A stretch of 64,000 nucleotides of DNA from an uncultured Lachnospiraceae bacterium. GTDB lineage: Bacteria; Bacillota; Clostridia; Lachnospirales; Lachnospiraceae. The position numbers and the translations under genes are program-made. Positions 7,878 through 15,837 of this stretch are shown piece by piece; position 1 is the first letter of the stretch; each line of letters begins with the position of its first letter. The stretch is from NCBI GenBank assembly GCA_910588845.1, contig CAJURU010000009.1, positions 1-64,000 of the forward strand, in the 5' to 3' direction. The notes beneath the pieces are model-generated. The model ran no database searches, was not told where the DNA came from, and saw nothing but the letters and a program-made list of their open reading frames with translations.

Positions 7878-8615
7878 ATGATACGACTGATTCTGGTTTC
7901 ACTTTTTCTGATTTGTTTTCTGATTTTGTCGATTCCCATCATGATTTTTGAATGGATTTTCAAGAAATTTAACAGCTATGCTGCGGACATCAGCAGCCTG
8001 CGCATTGTGCAGTGGGCGTTCCGCGTCGTCCTGTTCCTCGCCGGCACCAAGGTTACGATTATTGGGGAAGAGCGCGTGCCCAAAGATCAGGCAGTACTCT
8101 ATGTCCCCAACCATCAGAGTTATTTTGACATTATCATTACTTATTCCCGCTGCCCAGGACTCACAGGTTACGTTTCCAAGGATTTCTTAGAGAAGGTGCC
8201 TCTGCTTTCCGTGTGGATGCGGCGTCTCAACTGCCTGTTTTTGAACCGCTCCAACTTGAAGGAAGGACTAAAGACAATCCTCACTGGCATTGAATATATC
8301 AAAAAGGGCATTTCCATCTGTATCTTCCCGGAGGGAACGCGCAATCCCCACCCGGAAGAAGGGCTTTTGCCATTCAAAGAAGGAAGCCTGAAAATTGCAG
8401 AAAAAAGCGGCTGTCCGATTATCCCAATTGCGATTACGAACAGCCAGGAAATCTGGGAAAAGCATATGCCCTATATGCGCAAATGCAGCGTAATTGTAGA
8501 ATACGGAGAACCTATCTACCTCAAAGATTTAGATAAGGAACAACGCAAATTCTCCGGCGCTTATACCCATAATAAAATTGAAGAAATGCTCAAACAGCAT
8601 CAAAGTATGCTTTAA
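7878..8615 (+). CDS. plsC: 1-acyl-sn-glycerol-3-phosphate acyltransferase
   Basis: A 245-residue membrane-bound acyltransferase that makes phosphatidic acid from lysophosphatidic acid. An N-terminal hydrophobic anchor (about 1-25) is followed by the NHQSYFD (HX4D) catalytic motif and FPEGTRNPHPEEG, both diagnostic of the PlsC family. GAGGT lies upstream of the ATG. The last 26 bases overlap the 3' end of murF on the opposite strand, so the two genes converge tail to tail without an intervening terminator. Confidence 0.93.
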   Translation: MIRLILVSLFLICFLILSIPIMIFEWIFKKFNSYAADISSLRIVQWAFRVVLFLAGTKVTIIGEERVPKDQAVLYVPNHQSYFDIIITYSRCPGLTGYVSKDFLEKVPLLSVWMRRLNCLFLNRSNLKEGLKTILTGIEYIKKGISICIFPEGTRNPHPEEGLLPFKEGSLKIAEKSGCPIIPIAITNSQEIWEKHMPYMRKCSVIVEYGEPIYLKDLDKEQRKFSGAYTHNKIEEMLKQHQSML

Positions 8616-9981
8616 TTGCTTCCACCACTTTGGGATATTCCATAAAATGCGAAGCCTTCACGAGCACCGTATCGCCTTCTTTGAGGTAGGTAAGAAGCTG
8701 GTCTGTCATTTCCCCACGCGTCTTATAATGGAACACCTGCTTCATACCGGCCTCTATTGCGCCGCGCGCCAACTCTTCACTAAGCGCGCCGGCGCAGAAA
8801 AGCGCGTCTATCTGTTTTTCCGCCGCATAAGCGCCCACGCCATAGTGGAGGCGTTTCTCATTCTCACCCAGCTCGCCCATGTCGCCCAAAACGGCAACCG
8901 TACGCCCCAGGCCATTGCGCAAAACATCTAAGGAAGCGCGCATGGACACCGGATTGGCATTGTAACAGTCATCCAATACCGTCATGTTTGCAATTTCCAT
9001 CAGATGGCCGCGGCCGCTAATCGTTTCCACATTCTCAATCCCCTTCTTTATCTGCGAAAGCTCCATGCCAAGAAAACGCCCAACTGCCGTAGCCGCCATA
9101 GCATTATATACGTTATGTTCCCCAGGTATGGGTATGTGCACCTGAATTGTGCCCTCGGGCGTATGTATCTGTGCTTTCACACCCTTGAGCCCGCAATTTA
9201 CAATTTGATCTGCGTAAACATCCTTACGGACACCTTGTTCCTGCAAAAATCCATAAAACAACGGTCGAACGCCTGAGACCTCCCCTATCGTGGAGAGTTT
9301 ATCATCCTCGCCATTAAGTACAATATGGCCTTCCGGTTTCAAATAATCGAAAATCTCGCTTTTGGCCTGTAAGATACCGTCTCTGCTCTTTAAATTTTCC
9401 AGATGGCAAATGCCAATATTGGTAATCACACAGATAGAAGGCCGCGCCATTTTTGCCAGGCGGTGCATTTCACCAAAATCGGAAATCCCCATCTCTACAA
9501 CTGCCGCCTCATGCTCCTTGCGAATCCGCAAAAGCGTTAGTGGAAGCCCAATCTCATTGTTGAAATTCCCCGCTGTCTTGAGTACCTTGTATTTCTGTGA
9601 CAGTACCGAAGCGATCATTTCTTTGGTGCTGGTCTTGCCTACGCTGCCCGTAATGCCTACAATGGGTATTGCGAGCTGGCTGCGATAATATTCGCCAATA
9701 TCTTTCAATGCCTGCACGCTGGATTCCACTCGTATATAAGGCACGCTACAGCCTGCGAGTTCTTTTTCCGAGAGCACGGCAGCCGCTCCCTTCTCAATCA
9801 CGCCCGGAATAAAATCGTGCCCGTCCACGCGCGCGCCTTTGATGGGTATGAACAGATAACCCTCTTGCACCTCGCGGCTGTCCGTAACCGCTCCCTTAAT
9901 CTCTGCGCGTATTTTTGCCGGCTCGCCCACATACGTTCCATGACATGCCTGCGCAATATGTTCTAACGTCATCTGTCTCAT
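8590..9981 (-). CDS. murF: UDP-MurNAc-tripeptide--D-Ala-D-Ala ligase
   Basis: The 463-residue MurF adds D-Ala-D-Ala to UDP-MurNAc-tripeptide in the cytoplasm. The ATP loop GSVGKTSTKEM lies at 112-122, followed by GNFNNEIGLPLTLL and the C-terminal VLDDCYNANPVSMRASLD, all typical of Mur ligases. Its ATG overlaps the stop of ddl in ATGA, and GGGGGG lies 5 nt upstream, so translation is coupled to the enzyme that makes its dipeptide substrate. The length is normal. Confidence 0.96.
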   Translation of the reverse strand: MRQMTLEHIAQACHGTYVGEPAKIRAEIKGAVTDSREVQEGYLFIPIKGARVDGHDFIPGVIEKGAAAVLSEKELAGCSVPYIRVESSVQALKDIGEYYRSQLAIPIVGITGSVGKTSTKEMIASVLSQKYKVLKTAGNFNNEIGLPLTLLRIRKEHEAAVVEMGISDFGEMHRLAKMARPSICVITNIGICHLENLKSRDGILQAKSEIFDYLKPEGHIVLNGEDDKLSTIGEVSGVRPLFYGFLQEQGVRKDVYADQIVNCGLKGVKAQIHTPEGTIQVHIPIPGEHNVYNAMAATAVGRFLGMELSQIKKGIENVETISGRGHLMEIANMTVLDDCYNANPVSMRASLDVLRNGLGRTVAVLGDMGELGENEKRLHYGVGAYAAEKQIDALFCAGALSEELARGAIEAGMKQVFHYKTRGEMTDQLLTYLKEGDTVLVKASHFMEYPKVVEAIKAYFDAV

Positions 9982-11042
9982 ACTTTCCCCCCATATTTTG
10001 CCAGAGAAATCTCAATAATTTTCTCACAGAGCGCTTCAAAGTTCATGCCTATTGCCTGCGCCTCCTGTGGAATCAGGCTGGTAGACGTCATGCCGGGCAA
10101 AGTATTGGCTTCCAGGCAGTAAATATTGCCCGCCTCATCCAACAGAAAATCCATGCGGGAATAGGTGTTTAGCCCCAGCACCCTTGCCACATCCTCGGCA
10201 CAACGCTGCATCTTCCCGGCGATATCCGTCGGAATCTCCGCCGGACAAGTCTCCACGGCGCTTCCGGCCGCATATTTATTTTTATAGTCATAGAAACCTT
10301 GAAGCGGCGCAATTTCAATTACCGGAAGCGCGGCGAAGTCAATGACTGCAACCGAAAACTCTCTGCCTTCAATATAGTCCTCAATGATAATCTCCTTCTC
10401 CCAACCAAACGCTTCCTCCAACGCTTCCTTATATTCCTCTTCACTGCGCACAATAGATACGCCGATACTAGAACCGCCGCAGCAAGGCTTTACCACGCAG
10501 GGCAGCGTCAGTCCGGTCTTGGCAAACTCCCACTGGCACTCTTCTTTCTTCATTGAAATCCCCTTGGGCGTGGGAATACCGTTTGCCTCGAAAAGCCTCT
10601 TAGACAAACCTTTGTCCATCGCCAGTGCGCTGCTGAGATAACCGGTTCCGGTGTACTTAATCCCATAGAGATCAAACGCTGCCTGCACCTTGCCATTCTC
10701 CCCATTTTCCCCATGCAGCGCCAGGAATACAATATCCGCCTTCCTGCACAACGCAATCACATTCGGACCGAAAAAACAATCGCTCTGATCTTTACGGCTC
10801 TTCTTCACCGCCGCTAAATCCGGCGCGTCCTGGGAAATACCAGATACCGCTGCGCTAACCTGCCGGGAACGCGCAAACACGTCTGTAAAGCCTTCTCCTT
10901 CTTCCTCCCCATATCCCATAAACACATCCAGTAAAATTACCTGATGTCCATTTTTGCGCAGAGCCTCTGTAACATTCTGTCCCGTCGCAAACGAAACGTC
11001 CCTCTCTGCACTCAATCCCCCTGCCAATACCACAATATTCAT
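9978..11042 (-). CDS. ddl: D-alanine--D-alanine ligase
   Basis: The 354-residue ATP-grasp enzyme joins two D-Ala for cell-wall synthesis. It begins MNIVVLAGGLSAERDVS and contains LALHGENGENGKVQ, CVVKPCCGGSSIGVS and the C-terminal LEANTLPGMTSTSL. AGGAGG lies 7 nt before the ATG at 11042; longer readings upstream lack a site. The motif EDYIEGREFSVAVI is followed by an unusually long FYDYKNKY segment typical of this family. Whether it is a D-Ala or D-Lac type was not decided by sequence; nothing suggests vancomycin resistance. Confidence 0.95.
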   Translation of the reverse strand: MNIVVLAGGLSAERDVSFATGQNVTEALRKNGHQVILLDVFMGYGEEEGEGFTDVFARSRQVSAAVSGISQDAPDLAAVKKSRKDQSDCFFGPNVIALCRKADIVFLALHGENGENGKVQAAFDLYGIKYTGTGYLSSALAMDKGLSKRLFEANGIPTPKGISMKKEECQWEFAKTGLTLPCVVKPCCGGSSIGVSIVRSEEEYKEALEEAFGWEKEIIIEDYIEGREFSVAVIDFAALPVIEIAPLQGFYDYKNKYAAGSAVETCPAEIPTDIAGKMQRCAEDVARVLGLNTYSRMDFLLDEAGNIYCLEANTLPGMTSTSLIPQEAQAIGMNFEALCEKIIEISLAKYGGKV

Positions 11043-11119
11043 TTGGCAATCCTCCTTCATCCAAACTTGCAAATGGCGAAATCCGTTCATATGTCTCAAC
11101 CATTTTTACACACAGAATC

Positions 11120-11148
11120 ATCTTATACTATTTTATGCCTTGTGGCAA
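11120..11148 (-). promoter_or_regulatory. ddl-murF promoter
   Basis: On the minus strand TTGCCA (11143-11148), a 17-bp spacer and TAAGAT (11120-11125), leaving a leader of about 70 nt. Confidence 0.55.
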
Positions 11149-11241
11149 GAAACTGCGAAAAAAATCTTATTGGCAGGGCTACAATTCGACCTCAAAATTT
11201 CAAATGCAGTTTTAACGCGCAATGGTATCTTGACAGGAAAA

Positions 11242-11335
11242 GGGCCGCCGCAATAAGTATCAAATATACGATATTCGCCAGTTTTCTCAGCTGATTTCCT
11301 TTCTATCGTATATTTCCCACTTATTGCGGCAGCCC
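11242..11335. repeat. Long imperfect hairpin after hpf
   Basis: GCCGCAATAAGT (11247-11258) pairs perfectly with ACTTATTGCGGC (11319-11330), AATATACGATA (11263-11273) with TATCGTATATT (11304-11314), and the outer GGGC (11242-11245) with GCCC (11332-11335). A loop of 30 bases remains. On the minus strand it is followed by CCCTTTTCC, so it could end the hpf transcript, but it is far larger than a normal terminator. Confidence 0.65.
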
Positions 11336-11357
11336 CGTTTAACCGCAACGCTTGTCC

Positions 11358-11885
11358 TTATAACTCAGGCTCAATCAATCCGTAAGTATTTCCTTTTCTC
11401 TTATATACAACGTTCACTTCCTCTGTCTCCGCATTCTGGAATACGAAGAAGTTATGGCCTAACAGCTCCATCTGCACGCAGGCGTCTTCCGGGTACATCG
11501 GTTTGATGTCAAAACGCTTGGTACGGATAATCTTCACATCCTCATCTTCCTCTACCTCTTTGTCAATGTATTCCTTCTGGAAGTTCGGCGCCGACTGTTT
11601 CTGGTCTATAATCTTATTCTTATACTTCTTCAACTGCCGCTCAATGACTTCTTCTACCAAGTCTATGGAAACGTACATGTCATTGCTTACCTGTTCTGAA
11701 CGGATGATATTTCCTTTTACCGGAATGGTAACCTCAATCTTCTGGCGCTCTTTCTCCACGCTCAAAGTTACGACAATGTCGGTCTCAGGAGTGAAATACC
11801 TCTCTAACTTGGACAACTTCTCTTCTACTGCCTGCCTTAATCCCTCTGTTACCTCGATGTTTTTACCGCTTAATGTAATGCGCAT
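11358..11885 (-). CDS. hpf: Ribosome hibernation promoting factor, long form
   Basis: A 175-residue long HPF that dimerises 70S ribosomes into 100S particles when growth slows. The N-terminal domain (about 1-100, MRITLSGKNIEVTEGLRQ) binds the ribosome; the C-terminal dimerisation domain (about 120-175) carries RTKRFDIKPMYPEDACVQ and ends with GLIEPEL. AAGGAG lies 9 nt before the ATG at 11885; an in-frame TTG three codons upstream sits directly against that site and is rejected. A promoter lies at 11953-11981. Confidence 0.95.
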   Translation of the reverse strand: MRITLSGKNIEVTEGLRQAVEEKLSKLERYFTPETDIVVTLSVEKERQKIEVTIPVKGNIIRSEQVSNDMYVSIDLVEEVIERQLKKYKNKIIDQKQSAPNFQKEYIDKEVEEDEDVKIIRTKRFDIKPMYPEDACVQMELLGHNFFVFQNAETEEVNVVYKRKGNTYGLIEPEL

Positions 11886-11952
11886 AGTGTCCAACTCCTT
11901 TGCTGTTTATTTTGAGGATAGCCATATCATATAGGCCAAATTCTCATGCCAT

Positions 11953-11981
11953 ATTATACCATACCCATAGTAAATCTGCAA
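11953..11981 (-). promoter_or_regulatory. hpf promoter
   Basis: On the minus strand TTGCAG (11976-11981), a 17-bp spacer and TATAAT (11953-11958), about 60 nt before the hpf start. Confidence 0.7.
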
Positions 11982-11987
11982 GATTTC

Positions 11988-12016
11988 TTGACATTTCGGA
12001 CTTCAGGGATTACCAT
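11988..12016 (+). promoter_or_regulatory. Promoter of the SDR gene
   Basis: TTGACA (11988-11993), a 17-bp spacer and TACCAT (12011-12016). It lies back to back with the hpf promoter. Confidence 0.6.
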
Positions 12017-12063
12017 AGCGTTATTTACCGGCAGCATCCCATGATGAAAGGAGAAATCTTCTT

Positions 12064-12798
12064 ATGAAAAGTAAAATCGCATTTATCACCGGCGCATCCC
12101 ATGGCATTGGGCGCGCTATCGCTGTAGAATTCGCGCGGGCGGGCTACAGTCTCGCCCTTAATTGCCGCAGTTCCGCAGACGATTTAAATAAACTGGCAAA
12201 AGAACTGAACGAAACTTACGGCATCCCCTGTATCGCCCTCATTGGCGATGCAGGAGACGAAGACTTTGTGAACCATGCTTTTTTGCGGACAGAACAAACG
12301 CTTGGCGCTGTCACAACTCTGGTAAACAATGCCGGGCTCTCACACATCGGCCTGCTCTCAGATATGAGACTGATGGAATGGGAACGGATAATGAAAACAA
12401 ACCTCACCTCCGTGTTCTGCTGCTGCAAGCGGGCTATCCCCAATATGGTGCACGGCAAATACGGCCAAATTTTAAATATTTCTTCTGTTTGGGGAAACAT
12501 CGGCGCATCCTGCGAAGTGGCATATTCCGCCTCGAAAGGCGGCGTCAACGCTTTTACCAAAGCCCTGGCTAAAGAACTTGCCCCCAGCTGCATTGCGGTC
12601 AATGGTATTGCCTGCGGCGTTATCGACACACGCATGAACCAATGTTTTTCTGAGGAAGAACGCCGGCAATTAGCCGAAGAAATCCCAGCCGGAAGATTTG
12701 GCAGCGTGCAGGAAGTCGCGCAGTTGGCGCTCTCAGTCGTTACCTCTCCCCTCTACCTTACCGGACAAATTATTACCATGGATGGTGGCTGGCAATAA
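12064..12798 (+). CDS. Short-chain dehydrogenase/reductase (FabG-like)
   Basis: A 244-residue classical SDR. It has the nucleotide site TGASHGIGRA, the NNAG motif, the catalytic Ser in NISSVWG, the YSASKGG Tyr-Lys pair and the C-terminal LTGQIITMDGGWQ, so an active NAD(P)H-dependent oxidoreductase is expected. AAAGGAG precedes the ATG. It is not beside acyl-carrier or fatty-acid genes, so FabG of fatty acid synthesis is unlikely. The lone position in a Firmicute also fits the YmfI type, the reductase that finishes the 5-aminopentanol mark on elongation factor P, but I cannot prove this from the sequence. Confidence 0.85.
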   Translation: MKSKIAFITGASHGIGRAIAVEFARAGYSLALNCRSSADDLNKLAKELNETYGIPCIALIGDAGDEDFVNHAFLRTEQTLGAVTTLVNNAGLSHIGLLSDMRLMEWERIMKTNLTSVFCCCKRAIPNMVHGKYGQILNISSVWGNIGASCEVAYSASKGGVNAFTKALAKELAPSCIAVNGIACGVIDTRMNQCFSEEERRQLAEEIPAGRFGSVQEVAQLALSVVTSPLYLTGQIITMDGGWQ

Positions 12799-12910
12799 AT
12801 TCACATATATGAACAGTAAATGTGTTTCGCGCATTTCCAGTATATTTTGGTCATTTTTTCGTAAAATAGTTTTAAATGCATTGACAATTCTAACTAAAGA
12901 GGACTATTTT

Positions 12911-13291
12911 ATGAAATTCTCTACCAGACTTGAAAATTTATTGGAAGAACGTAATCTTACGCAGAGGAAATTGGCCACCGAATTACATATTGCGCCGTCA
13001 ACTCTCAATGGTTACCTCCGCCGCGGCCGCGAACCGGATTTTGACACCTTAATTCGGCTGGCGGAATATTTTGAGGTATCCACGGATTATCTGTTGGGTG
13101 TTACCAATATTCGCCGTCCTTCTCTCCCGCCGGAATGTTACGATGATAAGGAGGGCGAACTTCTCGAAACTTATCGTTCTCTCGGCCCGCAGGAACAGAC
13201 TTATCTAATCAAACAGGCACATATTTATCATCAACAGGATTTGGACGAGCCCCATTCTCAGGAAAAATCCTGGATTATGCGCGGAATCTGA
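12911..13291 (+). CDS. XRE-family helix-turn-helix regulator
   Basis: A 126-residue DNA-binding protein. The HTH lies at about 5-60 (LEERNLTQRKLATELHIAPS, then STLNGYLRRGREPDFDTLIR), followed by YFEVSTDYLLGVTN, the usual end of this HTH_3 domain. The C-terminal half is helical and of unknown role. GAGG lies 8 nt before the ATG at 12911; a longer frame reaching into the SDR gene has no ribosome site and is rejected. Its targets are unknown. Confidence 0.88.
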   Translation: MKFSTRLENLLEERNLTQRKLATELHIAPSTLNGYLRRGREPDFDTLIRLAEYFEVSTDYLLGVTNIRRPSLPPECYDDKEGELLETYRSLGPQEQTYLIKQAHIYHQQDLDEPHSQEKSWIMRGI

Positions 13292-13436
13292 GATTGCGTA
13301 GAACCCCAAAATAGAAATTAAAATAATTTACTGGTTATTTTCCTCTCTGTCATGTATAATGAAATCCGACATTCTATCAGCCTTTATGATGCAAGATATA
13401 TCATTTGTAAGACGCAGACAGGGAGGAAACAGACGA

Positions 13437-14003
13437 ATGAAAAAAGAATTTCAGAATGCCATTGAAGATTCCCCGGTAATCGCCGCGATAAACAGTCTTG
13501 AGGGCCTTGAAAAAGCACTTACTTGCGAAAGCCGCATTATATTCATTCTATTTGGAGATATCTGTAATATTGCCGATATTGTGGCAAGAGTTAAATCTGC
13601 CGGTAAAATTGCTATGGTTCACATTGATCTGATCCTGGGACTTGCACCCAAGGAAATTGCCGTAGATTTTATCCATCAATGCACCCAGGCAGACGGCATC
13701 ATCTCCACCAAACCGTCTTTAATCAAACGGGCCTGTAAACTGTCGATGTTTACTGTCCTGCGCTTCTTCGTCATTGACTCACTGGCTTTTTCCAATATTG
13801 AAAAGCAGCTTGAAAATATTCATCCGGATGTGGTAGAGCTTCTGCCTGCTCTGATGCCGCGGGTCTTAGGAAGGCTGTGCGAAAAAATTCCGGTGCCCGT
13901 AATTACCGGAGGATTAATATCGGATAAAGAAGACGTCGTTTCCATGCTTTCCGCTGGAGCAGCTTGCGTCTCTTCTACGTCTGTCTCCACCTGGTTCCTA
14001 TAA
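13437..14003 (+). CDS. glpP: Glycerol-3-phosphate-responsive antiterminator
   Basis: The 188-residue GlpP-type protein is an RNA-binding antiterminator with a TIM-barrel-like fold that allows glycerol-gene expression when glycerol-3-phosphate is present. Diagnostic segments are IIFILFGDICNIADIV, KIAMVHIDLILGL, DGIISTKPSLIKRA and VPVITGGLISDKEDV. GGAGG precedes the ATG at 13437 by 10 nt. No glpF, glpK or glpD gene is in the window, so it must act elsewhere on the chromosome. Confidence 0.9.
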   Translation: MKKEFQNAIEDSPVIAAINSLEGLEKALTCESRIIFILFGDICNIADIVARVKSAGKIAMVHIDLILGLAPKEIAVDFIHQCTQADGIISTKPSLIKRACKLSMFTVLRFFVIDSLAFSNIEKQLENIHPDVVELLPALMPRVLGRLCEKIPVPVITGGLISDKEDVVSMLSAGAACVSSTSVSTWFL

Positions 14004-14035
14004 CTCTCTCTGCAATAATATTAATTTTTAATTTA

Positions 14036-14539
14036 TTAAAAACCTCGGATGCTGTCGTTTTCATCTTCTTGGGTATTTTCAATTTGTTTAATCACGACAT
14101 AATAAGTGTAATTATCATTTACTTTGATTGATATCCGGTCTCCAACTTTATGTCCAAGGATTGCTTTGCCTATCGGAGACTCAGTACTAATCAAATTCTT
14201 CATTGAATTTCCGCGTATGGATGTTACCAAGCGGAAGGTCTGTTCCTCCTCATCCTCCTCAAAATACACAGTAACCGTATTGTTAATGCCTACTTCATCC
14301 TCCTTGGAAACGTCGGAGACAATTACCGCTGTTTTCAGCATCCTCTCCAGATAACGAATGCGGCTCTCATTCTTATTCTTGTCCTTCTTCGCAGCATGGT
14401 ATTCAAAATTCTCACTCAGATCGCCATGCGCTCTGGCCTCTTTGACCGCCTCTATAGCCTCCTTGCGTACTACCAGTTTGCGGTACTCTATCTCTTCCTC
14501 TATCTTTTTTACATCACTCTCTGTCAATTGTTCTCGCAT
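14036..14539 (-). CDS. greA: Transcription elongation factor GreA
   Basis: A 167-residue Gre factor that rescues backtracked RNA polymerase by stimulating transcript cleavage. The N-terminal coiled coil has AHGDLSENFEYHAAKK with the two conserved acidic tip residues. The C-terminal FKBP-like domain has TESPIGKAILGHKVGDRISI. GAGGAG lies 4-5 nt before the ATG. It lies downstream of galM, but a terminator at 14585-14627 separates them. Confidence 0.95.
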   Translation of the reverse strand: MREQLTESDVKKIEEEIEYRKLVVRKEAIEAVKEARAHGDLSENFEYHAAKKDKNKNESRIRYLERMLKTAVIVSDVSKEDEVGINNTVTVYFEEDEEEQTFRLVTSIRGNSMKNLISTESPIGKAILGHKVGDRISIKVNDNYTYYVVIKQIENTQEDENDSIRGF

Positions 14540-14584
14540 TTTTCTCCTCTTCCTTAATTATAATTAGATATAACTTTTGTTCCA

Positions 14585-14627
14585 CAAAAAAGATATTCCG
14601 GGGATTTCTCAATCTCCGGAATATCCT
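14585..14627 (-). terminator. Terminator after galM
   Basis: GATATTCCGGG (14592-14602) pairs with CCGGAATATC (14616-14625), and on the minus strand the hairpin is followed by TTTTTTGTGG. Confidence 0.85.
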
Positions 14628-14670
14628 CTCTTGTATTATTTTACCATTCTCCCATGTTTCAAGCGGAATA

Positions 14671-15714
14671 TTACTTCACATAAAAGCGGTAAACGGTCTT
14701 CGTAGTAAACACATCGCCTGCCTTAACAATCGGAGAGGGTACGTTCTCCTGATTCATGGCATTGGGATAGAATTGAGATTCCAAACAGAAGCCGCAGCGT
14801 TTGCAGTATGCCTTGCCGCCCTTACCGGTCTGGTCTCCGATAAAATTACCGGCATAGAGCTGCACTCCGCAGCAATCGGTGGAAGCTTCCATAGCAATTC
14901 CTGTCTCCTCACAGTATGCATTCGCCATCACTTTCATCTCACCAACTTTATCACTGAGCACGTAATTATGGTCATAGCCGCCTGTAAATTTAAGCTGCTC
15001 AAAGTCAGCTTCAATATCCTGCCCAATCGGTTTCATAGTCCTGAAATCCATAGGCGTTCCAGCTACCGGCGCTATCTCGCCTGTAGGAATGGACTTGGAA
15101 TCGCGCACCGGATTGTAAGATTCCGCCAGAATCTGCAACTTCTGGTTCATAGCGGAACCGCTGTCATGCCCTCCCAAATTGAAATAAGAATGATTGGTAA
15201 AGTTCATAACTGTCGTCTTATCCGCTTCCCCGCGGTAACTGATTTCCACTGCATCCTCATCTGTCAATGTATATGTAACTTCAACTTTGAGATTTCCAGG
15301 AAATCCCTGCTCCTCCTCCGTGCTGAGATGGGAAAATGTGATGCTGTTATCGGTACGCTCCTTCACTTCCCATACTACACGGTCAAAACCATTGGGGCCG
15401 CTGTGAAGATTATTCTCGTTCTCATTTGCCGGGATTTTGCACAGCTCACCGTCAATCATCATCTGCGCCTTATCTATACGGTTGCCGTTCCTTCCAATGG
15501 TTGCCCCGAAATAGCAAGTATGGTTGTCATACTCCAATGCCTCATCATATCCAAGCACAACATCCCTCACTATGCCATCTTTATCGGGAATTAAAACAGA
15601 TACCAGCGTTGCGCCGTGATCCGATACTTTAATTACCGTATGCTTCTTATTCTCCAATGTATACAGAGATGCTTTTTCCCCCCGCTGGTTTACTCCAAAT
15701 GCCGACGTCTCCAT
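14671..15714 (-). CDS. galM: Aldose 1-epimerase (mutarotase)
   Basis: The 347-residue enzyme interconverts the alpha and beta anomers of galactose or glucose. Conserved segments are GRNGNRIDKAQ, ENNLHSGPNGFDRVVW with the active-site His, NHSYFNLGGHDSG with the second His, and the C-terminal LESQFYPNAMNQENVPSP with the catalytic Glu. AGGAGG lies 9 nt before the ATG at 15714, which is preferred over 15789. It is monocistronic with a promoter at 15799-15827. Confidence 0.94.
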   Translation of the reverse strand: METSAFGVNQRGEKASLYTLENKKHTVIKVSDHGATLVSVLIPDKDGIVRDVVLGYDEALEYDNHTCYFGATIGRNGNRIDKAQMMIDGELCKIPANENENNLHSGPNGFDRVVWEVKERTDNSITFSHLSTEEEQGFPGNLKVEVTYTLTDEDAVEISYRGEADKTTVMNFTNHSYFNLGGHDSGSAMNQKLQILAESYNPVRDSKSIPTGEIAPVAGTPMDFRTMKPIGQDIEADFEQLKFTGGYDHNYVLSDKVGEMKVMANAYCEETGIAMEASTDCCGVQLYAGNFIGDQTGKGGKAYCKRCGFCLESQFYPNAMNQENVPSPIVKAGDVFTTKTVYRFYVK

Positions 15715-15798
15715 TTCTTTGTTACCTCCTTCTCTTTCTTTGATGTAAAATAAATACCCCATGGACACTCGCTGCCCGAAGCATTTCACACTACTTTT

Positions 15799-15827
15799 AT
15801 TTTATACCGTTGTACAGGCAATTACAA
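15799..15827 (-). promoter_or_regulatory. galM promoter
   Basis: On the minus strand TTGTAA (15822-15827), a 17-bp spacer and TAAAAT (15799-15804). Confidence 0.65.
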
Positions 15828-15837
15828 GATATTTTTT

